Of a stretch of 10,390 bases of DNA, positions 1-9,400 are shown one piece after another. The DNA is from Polaromonas sp. (lineage in GTDB: Bacteria > Pseudomonadota > Gammaproteobacteria > Burkholderiales > Burkholderiaceae_C). The DNA lies in the NCBI GenBank assembly GCA_025362825.1, contig JANYFF010000522.1:1-10390 (forward strand), in the 5' to 3' direction. How positions within the stretch are numbered: position 1 is the first letter of the stretch; every line of letters begins with the position of its first letter. Under the pieces are notes generated by a model. It saw only the letters and a list, made by a program, of their open reading frames with translations, was not told where the DNA came from and did not search any database. The position numbers and the translations under genes are program-made.

Positions 1-432
1 GCCGGTCCAGTTTGGCTTGCCAGTAGGCGTGGCAGTGATGATGTACTGCCAGTTCGGAAACCTCGGCGGCGCGGTGGCGATATTGCTGTCGTTATCCAGC
101 GCGGCCTTGAAATCATCTGGCACGTCGTAGACAATTTTCTGACCGAATGTATTGAGGGTCAGGTCCAGGTCGACTTTCAGGCTGGCTACAGGGCCCAAGT
201 CAAGGCCTGTGGCGAGTTGCAGACGCAATGCCACGCCCGCTACGCCACCGCGCACGCCTACTACCAGAAGACCAGTTGCATGGCTACTCAACGAGAATGC
301 GCCTGAGCCTATGGTGGCAGTGACATCAGCAAACACGGTTAGGCCATTGCTGGCATTCAGCTCAAAGTCCAGCACACCGTCCATCTTCACAAGGCCCAGC
401 AGGTCTAGCTTGGCCTGCCCGTGAACGCGAAC
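1..432 (-). repeat. Array-2 unit 10 head grading into a different C-terminal segment (partial)
   Basis: Residues 3320-3463. The segment starts with a recognisable head, V-R-V-H-G-Q-A-K-L-D-L-L-G-L-V-K-M-D-G. It then departs from the array: no F-x-G-x-G-P-Y and no acidic loop. Instead there is a Gly/Val/Leu-rich stretch (L-L-V-V-G-V-R-G-G-V-A-G-V near 200) and alternating charged/hydrophobic strands (K-V-D-L-D-L-T-L-N near 170). It ends with a Pro/Trp-containing segment, F-P-N-W-Q-Y near 55. It may be the end of the array or the start of a new domain; the reading is cut by the window edge. Confidence 0.5.
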
Positions 433-3400
433 CAACTGATTCTTGTAATCCAGAACTATGGGGTGCGACGGGTTTCCGGTCGGAATGGCATAACCTGGAT
501 TTGTGATGTCGTTGGTCGTGATGCTGTCGGTGTTGACAGCCAGCGACAGGTCCTTCCAGTTGCTCTTGGAAAAATCAATCGTCGTCAACGCGAACTTGAC
601 GTCGGTACTGTTGTACGTCACGGCGCCCGAAGCTGCGTCGGTTGTGTAGTTGGCGGCACTGATAACGACACGCGCGCCAGTGTTGAGATCCAGCCTCAGG
701 CCTTTGGCTTGCAAGGTTACATCTGGCACACCGACTAGGCTGACACTCTGAATATCCGCTTGGGCGGCGATATAAACGCCTACCGTCAGTCCGCCTGCGC
801 CAAACGAGAGCTCACGCGCTATAACCAGACCCACGTTCAGGTTTTGTATCGCCAGACCGACGGCACTACTGTTTGGCGTATCGCCGGAATCAATTCGTCC
901 GTTGTTGTTGGTATCTTTCCAATAGGTGCCAACGCCGATAAAGCCATAAGCATCAGCAATGCCAATAGCCAACGTCGCGACCTGGGTAACTTCACCGTTG
1001 GACAGGGTAACGGTCTCTGACCCTCTCTTGGTGAAAGCCATGGACGCAGACAGCTGCACGAAGCCCGCCAAATTTATCTGCGCATAGCCGACTTTAGCCT
1101 GGATGATTTCTTCATTGAAGTCGAGCAGCACGGAATTGCTGCCGCCAGCAGGAACCAAAAATCCGCCGGTCTTTGTAAAGCTGGACTGGTAGTTGATGGA
1201 TGGGGGGCCTATCAACTGCACCACAGCATTGGGTATCGGACCACCAGGCACCACAAACGTGTTGATATTGACTTCAATATCATGCGCCTCTACGTCCAGC
1301 AAGCTCTTGCCTATGCCGGTCAGGAAGGCGTCGCCGACCTTGGCCTTGGCAGAGATGAACTTCGGCGCGTCCGGCAAGCCGGGTATAGCTTTGAACACGG
1401 TTGGTGTCATGATGGCCAAGCCAAAATCAACATGGTCAATCACCAGGCCAACTGCGCCGGTATTGATGCTGTCTAGATAACCGTCCGGGGGCCCGCTCAC
1501 TCCGTCAGGACCATGCAAATCCTGACCATAGCGGTAAGGGCCACCGACGCCGGCGAAGCCTGTAAGTTTGGCGCCGCCCAACGTCATCGCTTCGACCTGA
1601 ACCTTGTATTCGGGACCCGTACCCCCCAGTGCGCCGAGCACACCAGAAAGGCCACCCGGATTGACGTTAACCGTGCTGCGTTCGCCCTTGCGGAAAGCCA
1701 GAGAGCCACGCAAGCTGAGAAACTCGGACACCTGAATATTGGCCATGCCAATGTCCAGTCCAACAATGTCCTCGCCGCTGAACTTCAGGTAAACCGGCTT
1801 GGCCGGGTCACCAGTTTGCACGGCATAACCAACAGGCTTGTTCTTGGTCGCATCGGCCTGCCCGGTAACAGCCGGGAAGGTAGAGGAAAAATCAGCGCGC
1901 GAGCGCATGACACCGCCAAACAACTCGCCGCCGCTGTTTAAGTCAAGCGTGATGTTTTCTGCGGTGAGCTTGAGCACATCGCCGAAGCCATAGGTGCTAA
2001 TTGAATTGGCATGCGCCGTTAAAGAGATAAAGTCCTTCGCCTTGAAAAAGTCTGGCAGCTGTGCTTTGAAAATACCGATGCCGATATCCAGCTTGTCCAG
2101 TCCAAAGCCAACCAGGCCGGACTGGTCTAGCAGAGGCTTGGAATAGTCTGGTGTGCCAACGCCAACAAAGGCGGAGATGTCCGACCCCCCCAGGGTAAGC
2201 CCCTTGAAGTCAACTCCGGTCACTCGTGAAAAGTCTGCCGATATGCCGCCCAGCGCCTTAATGCCGCTAATGATGGTGTTAGCAGTGTCGCCCAGCAAGG
2301 GCGTGAGGGATGCGAGATCAGCCGGCAAGCCGGTGTACATGGTGCCAGTAAAGGTCTTACCCAAATTGAGTTCGAAATTGCCATGCAGGTGGACAAAATC
2401 GGCCAAATTCAAGTTGACATTGGGCAGGGAAATTTTGCCCAGGATTATGGGCTTGAAGTTCAAGTCCAGTCCAATTGATAAGTCGATATTGCTGATAAAG
2501 TTAAAAGCATCCTTGAGGAAGCCCAGTCCAGAGACGTCCGGAATGATGTTCTTCAAGCCCGACAGGCTGATGGTCGGCAGAAAGCCAGTTGGCAGGTCAA
2601 ACGAGGGCAGCTTCAGGCCGAAGTCTGGTAGCGTGATATCCGGGAACACCAGTTCAGGGAACTGCAGCTTGAGGTCCGGCAGATTCAGTATCAAATTGCT
2701 AAAGGCTGACAGGTCAATCTTGGGTGCGGACCAGTCCAGGCTTGGCAGGGTAAAGATGCTCAGGTCAGGCAGCTTGGGCAGATCAGGCAAGTGGAACTGC
2801 GGGAAGTCCAGGCGCAACTTTGGCCAAGCCCCGATGAGAGATTTGAGATCCGGCAGGCTAATGCTGCCAAGGTCAAACACTGGAAGGCCATGCAGGAAGC
2901 CCAATCCAAAGCTCAAGTCCGGAAAAGCAGGCAAACTTGGGAAGGTTACGTGCGGGAACTGCAGCTTGAGATCGGGCCAATGCGCATACAGTGCTCGCAG
3001 GCTGCCAATATCAAACGTCGGTATGCCCAGGTTGAGTAAACTAAAGTCTGGCAGCGCCGGGAAAGCAACGCTTGGAAATTGCAGCTTGAGGTCTGGCCAA
3101 CCGGCAATCAACTTGCCTATCGCAGGCAGGGACAGCTTGGGTAGGCTCAGGTCGAGGTTAGGCAGGTTGAGGTAAACCGCCCAATTGAAATTGGGAAGCG
3201 TTGGCAGCTTGAGGTCCGGGAAGGCAAACAGATCTGGCAGGCCAAACCAGCTTAACCTTGGGAAGTCCGGGAGTGTTGGGAATGCAACGCTTGGGAACTG
3301 CAGCTTCAGACTTGGCAGATCGATGGACAACTTGAACCACGCCGAGAGGTTCAGGCGCGGCAGGCTGATATCCAAATCGGGCATGCCCAGCAGGACTTTC

Positions 3401-6400
3401 CAATCCACGTTCGGCAGGCTCGGCAACTTGAAATCGGGAAAATCAAACTTCAGATCGGTCAGGAAGCTTGGAAGCTCAAACTTCATCAGAGCCATTGAAG
3501 GAAGCTTGAAGTTCAGGAAATCGAGATTCGGCAGCGCCAAGTTTGGCAGGCCTATTTTGCCCAGATTAATCTTAGGCAGATCAAACTGGAAGTCGAAGTC
3601 ATGCTTAATATGGAACAGGTCAAAAATACCCAGATCGGCACTGACCTTGATACCCACCAGATTGGATGAGTAATCCAGCGACATGGTTTTGCCACTGGTG
3701 CCCACGGCAATCGTCAGCTTCTTGCCAGCCAGTTCGGTGTAGTCGGCGTACAGACTAGGGATCGGGTAGCCGTTGACGATAGCGCCGTTCAGCTTAATCT
3801 CGATGTTGGTACCGTCAAGGGTTAGATACGGGTCGGTACCTACCAGGCCGGCCTTATCGGCCTTCGCATACAGGCTGTAGAAGTTCACGCCATTGACCGC
3901 AAAACCCGAGGCCTTTGAGGGCGTTAGCATGGACAAAATAAAGTCCATGTTGTCGATCGCAAAACCAACTGCACCGTCCTTGGCGCCGCTGGTCACCAAG
4001 TTTCCATTGGCGTCCCGGCTGACAGTCTTGTAGGGGCCATTAAAGCCGGCAAAGGCCTGCACGTTGACCCCAGCGACCACCAGCGCGTCGGCCGGGGCAA
4101 CCACCTCTATGCCAGCCAGATTAAAACCGATACGGTCCAATTGGCGTTTTTGGAAGGCAAAGCCACCCTGCAGGCTGACCACGCCCGCCACGTTCAAGGT
4201 GCCCAGGCCAACCGACGCTTCAATCAACTCGCCGCTAAAGTCCAGCAGCACGGGATTGGCACCACCTGTCTCTACCGAACGGCCCGTTACCGTACCGCCA
4301 TTGGTGAAGTCAGCCACCATACCGGCATTGCTGCCCTGGTTAAGGGCCACGCTGACATCAGACAGACTGAACTGTATGAAGTCGCCAAAGCCGACCATGC
4401 CTATACCGTTTGCATGGGCCTTGAGCGCCGTGAACTTGGTGCCTTCGGCTATCAGAGGATGGGTTAGGTCTCTTTCGGTCGTGAGTATGCTCAGGCCGAA
4501 ATCAAGATCGTCGATGCTCAAGCCTATGGCATTGGAGCCTAAATCGGCGGTGGTGATTTTGCCATCGCCATTGGTGTCGCTGGTTGGGCCATTTAGGCCG
4601 ACGAAGGCATGCACATTTTCTGCGCCTATATCTATGCTCTGTACCTTGACGCCGCTGGTAGTTTTCAGGCCCTCCTTGACGGTGATGGTGGTTTCACCGC
4701 CCTTCTTGAAGGCAAAGTCACCGGAGATAAACACAAACTCGGAAATCACCAAAAGGGCGTTGCTTACCTTGGCTTGGACTAGAGTCTCGCTAAAGTCCAA
4801 ATTAATAAAACCCAGCCCGGTTGGCACAGCCAGACCGGTGTTGCCAAAGCTGGCCTTGAAATCAACGCTGGCGTGTTTGCCAGCCGCACCGGCCCACGCT
4901 GAACCCCAGTTCAAATTGACCGCTATGCTATTGCCGGAAAGGTTGAAAATGCCGTCGCCGCCAGCCACCACAAACTCGCCTGCTGTCGCCTTAAGCGCGG
5001 TGAATTTTGGCAGTTGCACGTCTTTGGCGGTTGGCGTGAGTATGGCCAAAGCCATGTCGACATTTTTAAGCGCCAAACCAAACAAGCCTGGCTGATCTTT
5101 TATAGGCTTGGCCGAGCCAAAGTCTGGGATGCCGTACCCCACAAACACATTTACGCCCTGCATGCCTATCGTCATCACATCCACTTGCAGGTTGGAGACG
5201 GTTTTCCAGTCGGCAGACACGTTGGCGCCGACTGCCGGCGAGGCTAGGGCGGCCATTGTTGCGGCCAAACCCACATCGGCCAGTGACAGGCCGGTGTCTA
5301 TGGTGACTTGCTTCTTTTCGCCTTTTTGAAGACTGAACGCACCTTGCACAAACACAAATTGGTCTATCTGCAGGGTCGCCTTGGCAATTTGCACGCCATA
5401 GGCGCCGGTGGTATAAGCCAGTGCAACCGGCGCATTGCCGGTATTGATGGACAGGCCGTCTGCACCATAAGTGCTGACAAAGTTTACATAGGGCTTGACG
5501 GTGCTACCGGCCCACGTGCCGCTCTGGTTGGCAGAAATGGTCACACCTTGGGCGCTAAGCGTCAGGAAATCCAGCCCGACAAAGGCCGCAAGGTCCGCCG
5601 TGGCATTGAGTGCCCACATTTTCGGCACATTGATGGTTTTATCGGCAGCGGTGTAAATCACCATGCCTAGGTTGAGATTGTCAACAACCACGCCAACTGC
5701 GGAGCTGTCCATGCTGTCGCTGTAGCCATCATTGTTGGTATCAATAAAGTATGGGCCGGCCCCTGCAAACAATTTGACGTTTGAAAACCCAATCGTGATG
5801 CTGTCCATCGCCAAATGGTCGATGTGAGAGTACTGACCTGGCTGGACCAGACCTTTAGTTACTAGGCTGCTTAGGGCTGTAGCACCCGCCAAGCTGGTAT
5901 CACTAAAGCCGGTGACGATGTCGACTGAAACGCCAGCTGTCTTCTCGATAGCAAAGCCGCCTTCCAGATATATAAAGTCGTCAACCTTGACCAGCGCATG
6001 ACCCACCGATACGCCGAACATCGAACGGTTGTAGTCCAGCGCTATGGCAGCGCCTCCCGTAGCCACCGACAAGCCGTTGGCGCCAAAGCTGCTCTTGAAG
6101 TCCACATACGGGGACAGCTCTGTTCCATGCCATTTGGAGCCTTTGTTCAGCTCCACTGTCAAATCAGCAACCTTGACCTGCAAAAAGCCTAGATCCAGAT
6201 CCAAAGGCTTGGCCCACAAAGCCTTGACCGCAAACAGACGCGGAATGACTTTACCGGTCGAATCGACGGCGCTAGTAGCCTTCATGGTGGTGAAGGCCAT
6301 ATCTATCTTGTCCAGAGTGAACAGCGGATCACTGGTGCTACCAACCGTGATCTTCACGTTACTCGCACCAATACTCAATATGTCCACCGGGACAGCGGTG

Positions 6401-9400
6401 AGCAGCGCGTTATCTGTGGACAAATAGCCCTTGGTCTTCAGCGCCGCGAGGTCAGTCGACAAGCCAGAAGCAGTGCCGGTTAGATTGGCGGGCAGTCCGG
6501 TGACGATATCGACCTTTTGACCGGAGATTTTTTCCAGCGCAAAGCTGCCTTCAACCTGAAAGAAGTCGCCAACGTTGAGCAATGCGTGGCCAATAGACAC
6601 ACCGACAAAAGAGCGGTCGTATTTGAGGAATACCGAGGCGCCAGAGGTCGGCACTTCATAGCCGCCGGCACCAAAGCTGCTTTTAAAATCAATGAACGGA
6701 GCGGAAAGGGTAGGCGCGCCCTTCCATTTTCCACCCTGGTTAGCTTGCACTTGCAAGTCATCGACCTTGAACTTGAAGTAGTCCATATCGACGTTGAGTG
6801 GTTGCTTCCAGTCCAACTGAAGGGCGAAAAACTTAGGTATCGCTGAGTCCGGATCGGACAACAGAGTAGAGCTCATCATGACCAGCGCCAGGTCAATGTG
6901 GTCCAATGTGATGCCCGTACGGTCCGCGTTAAGTAGCTCGCCAGCGTCCATCAAGCCGTTGCCATTGGCGTCTATAAAGTAAGGCCCCAAACCGGCAAAG
7001 ACAGCGACATCGCTAAAGCTCAGCGTCAAGGTCTTGACCTGCAGTCCGGTGATCGTGCTGTGGTCGGCCGAAATGCCTCTGACCTTGTTCAGGCTGGCGT
7101 TCAGCGCGCCAGGTACGCCAGTGGCAGGCAAGCCGGTGACTACGTTGACGCCAACGCTGTCCGCCAGTTCCATGTAGAAGCCGCCCGCCACATAGATGTA
7201 GTCGGATATTGCCAAGGTAGCCTTCCCAACCTTGAGGCGGGTCAGCGAGCCCATGGAGCCCTGCATGTTCAACCCGATTGCAGTTGCAGGGTCGCCACTG
7301 GTTGCGACTGATAGTGATGTCGCGCCGACTGCGTAATCGACCACAACCGTTTGAGCTGGCACGGCAGGCGTAACCACCGTTTTGCCATGCATCAGAGAAC
7401 TAACCGAAACCGTCGAGGTCGCGGCCGAGGCTGCCACCACCACATCAGGCACATCAACACCTGCCAGCGTGCCGCCAAAATTCAGGCGCAGCTCCTTACC
7501 AGTCCAACTGCTGACGTTGACATTGGCGCCAGCTATGGCGCCAAAGGCTGTACTGACTGCCTCCTGGACTTGTGCCTTGGTGGACTGCAAGTTCAGGCTC
7601 GAAGCCGTATAAGTCTTCCCCCCATAAGTCAGAGCCAACGTGAAGTCGGCTTGCTTGGCAGCCGTGGTCAGCGTTATAACTTGCTCTTCGCCAACCTTGA
7701 TGCTGCCATCCAACACGCGTATCGGGCTGACTTTGCCCAGCGCCAAATTGCCGAAGTGAGCCGTAATATCGCCTACATTGCTGGCGGCCAAGCTGCCAGT
7801 AAAGCTCAGCGTGTAGCTGGCCTGTGCACCCTTGCTGTTGGCCGGGTCATAGCTCACAAGCACATTGCCGGCACCAATCTTGGACATAGCCTGCAACGCG
7901 GTCTGGATGTTGGCCGCCATCGTCACAGTATTTGAGGCATAGGCAATGGGGGCAGAAATCTGGCCTTCAAGCTCAATTGTGAAGAAGCCCGCAGACATCT
8001 CCGGCGTAACCTTCAGACTCGCTAGGCTGAGCTGCGCGACATTAACGCCCAGCAAGCTGCCGCCAAAAGTGACCTGGTACAGGCCTAGCCCCTGGCTGCT
8101 GACTACCACGGAGGCGCCGCTCAGTCCGGCAAGTGCAGCATTCAACGCCGCCTGCACGGCTGAGGCGCTGGCACCAAGTGCTATGGCCGCGCTGATGTAG
8201 GTCCGACCACCGTGGTCCAGCGACAGCGTAAAGGTGCCGCTCTCACCGCCGTTGTCCACATGGATGGATTGCACTTCGGCCACTGCAGCGGCACCGCTCT
8301 GGTCGAGCTGATAGCCGAACTGACCGCTATAGCGGAAAGTTTTATCTGCCACATCGGTGAAGTCGAGTGCTCCCACAAAGCTGACCTTGTAGCGTTCGCC
8401 AGCAGTGAAGGCCGCGTCATACTTGACGTTTACATTGGCCGTGCTGGTACCCAGCATGGCGGCATAAGCATCGCGAAGATTTGTTTCATTCTGAGCAGTG
8501 TTGCCCACCACGAACTGACCGGATCCTGTCACTCCCAGGCTGAACGTTGAAGCTGCGCTGGGGGTAATGGCCACCAGAGCTATGTCAACACCGACCAAGC
8601 TGCCACCAAAACTAAGACTGAAGTCATCATTAGCCTGCCAGTTGCTAATCAGCACTTGGGCACCGGAAATCGCTCCAACGGCCGCTGAAACGAAGGCCTG
8701 CAGTTCGGCTTGGCCCATACTTGCGGTGATTCTTGCAGTGGTATAGACCTTGCCGCCGTAGTTAAACCCCAGGGTGTAGCCAACCGACAAAGCATGCGTT
8801 CCAATAGACAAGCCTTGGACCTGCGCAATGGCTCCAACCCCGTCAGTAACGCTAGCAGTGGTCGCCTTGACACCGCTCAAATTACTGTCGCTACTGGTCA
8901 GGGTGGCAAGGTTGACGCCGGTCAGTGCGCCCTTGAAGCGAATCTCAAAGCTCGTGGCCTTGCCGACGGAGTGCGAGCTGTCTACGCTAACCTGCACATT
9001 ACCTGCGCCGACGCTGCTCAACGATGCCAGGCTGCTTTGGATGCGTTTGGCCAGAGCCGCTGCGTCGTCGCCGTAGGTTATGTTTTTGGTGGTTAGGCCA
9101 TTTAGGCTTAGGGTAAAAGTGCCCGACGGCAGCGCATTGGCGGCGGTTGCCGTCACGCTCATTTCTGCCAAAGAGCGATTCTTCAGGCTACCGCCGAAGG
9201 TAACCAAGTAATCCCCATTGCCAGCTTGCATCACGGACACGGATCCCGAAACCATGCTCAGCGCGGCATTCAACGCAGCCTGCACCTGCGCAGCAGTGGC
9301 ACCAAAAATCAAGCTGGTGGTGGTGAAGGTCTTGCTGCCGTCAGTCAACGCTAAAGTGAACTGCCCCTGACCGCTGTACTGCAAAGACACGCGCTGCACT

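Larger units (their letters stand above)
1..7350 (-). repeat. Second tandem array: ten ~185-222-residue units with EF-hand-like loops
   Basis: Unit heads start at about 7236, 6600, 6012, 5394, 4773, 4218, 3651, 1758, 1098 and 432, giving lengths of 212, 196, 206, 207, 185, 189, 631 (with a 411-codon insert), 220, 222 and 144+ codons. The common order is: head G-x-A-L-x-x-x-x-F-x-x-x-x-G-x-F-x-x-x-K; a T-G-L segment; F-x-G-x-G-P-Y; an acidic or substituted loop; V-G-L-x-x-D-x-L-x-F-G-L; K-F-x-A-L-K; L-N-x-G; V-D-F-K-S-S-F-G-A-x-G-L-x-V-x-T-G; and V-x-L-D-Y. I do not recognise a named domain family. Alternating hydrophobic residues imply beta structure. Divergence between units at both DNA and protein level suggests an old array. 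Confidence 0.85.

Noticed and set aside
880..915. Acidic loops considered as RTX (GGxGxDxUx) or thrombospondin-3 calcium repeats
   Set aside because: Each loop is single per ~200-residue unit and 12 residues long with the EF-hand/dockerin ligand order. There are no tandem nonapeptides or D-x-D-x-D-G-x-x-D runs in series.
2153..3175. A long plus-strand open frame (340 codons) rich in Gly, Lys, Arg, Ser and Leu repeats
   Set aside because: Its internal repetition is just the antisense image of the Leu/Pro-rich block. The repeat structure and frame continuity belong to the minus strand.
2641..3330. Evenly recurring short DNA motif (GGAACTGCAGCTT-like) considered as a CRISPR or regulatory direct repeat
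   Set aside because: The copies are in the same codon phase, vary at third positions, and have irregular coding spacers of 40-73 codons. They are protein repeats, not CRISPR.
4064..5095. A long plus-strand open frame (343 codons) starting ATG
   Set aside because: It is antisense to array-2 units 4-6. Its translation is Pro/Ser/Lys/Thr/Ala-rich without any domain pattern, and the minus frame shows coherent repeats over the same bases.
6480..6761. Minus-strand open frames in other phases (also 1584-1766, 3158-3403, 8181-8420, 8649-8873)
   Set aside because: They lie on the same strand but out of frame with the giant ORF and have low-complexity, non-repeating translations. Overlapping genes there have no support.
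7861..7920. Possible internal start (M-A-A-N near 7918) for a separate downstream gene
   Set aside because: The Met lies inside the well-conserved B unit of pair 4, and the frame is uninterrupted on both sides, so there is no reason to split the ORF.
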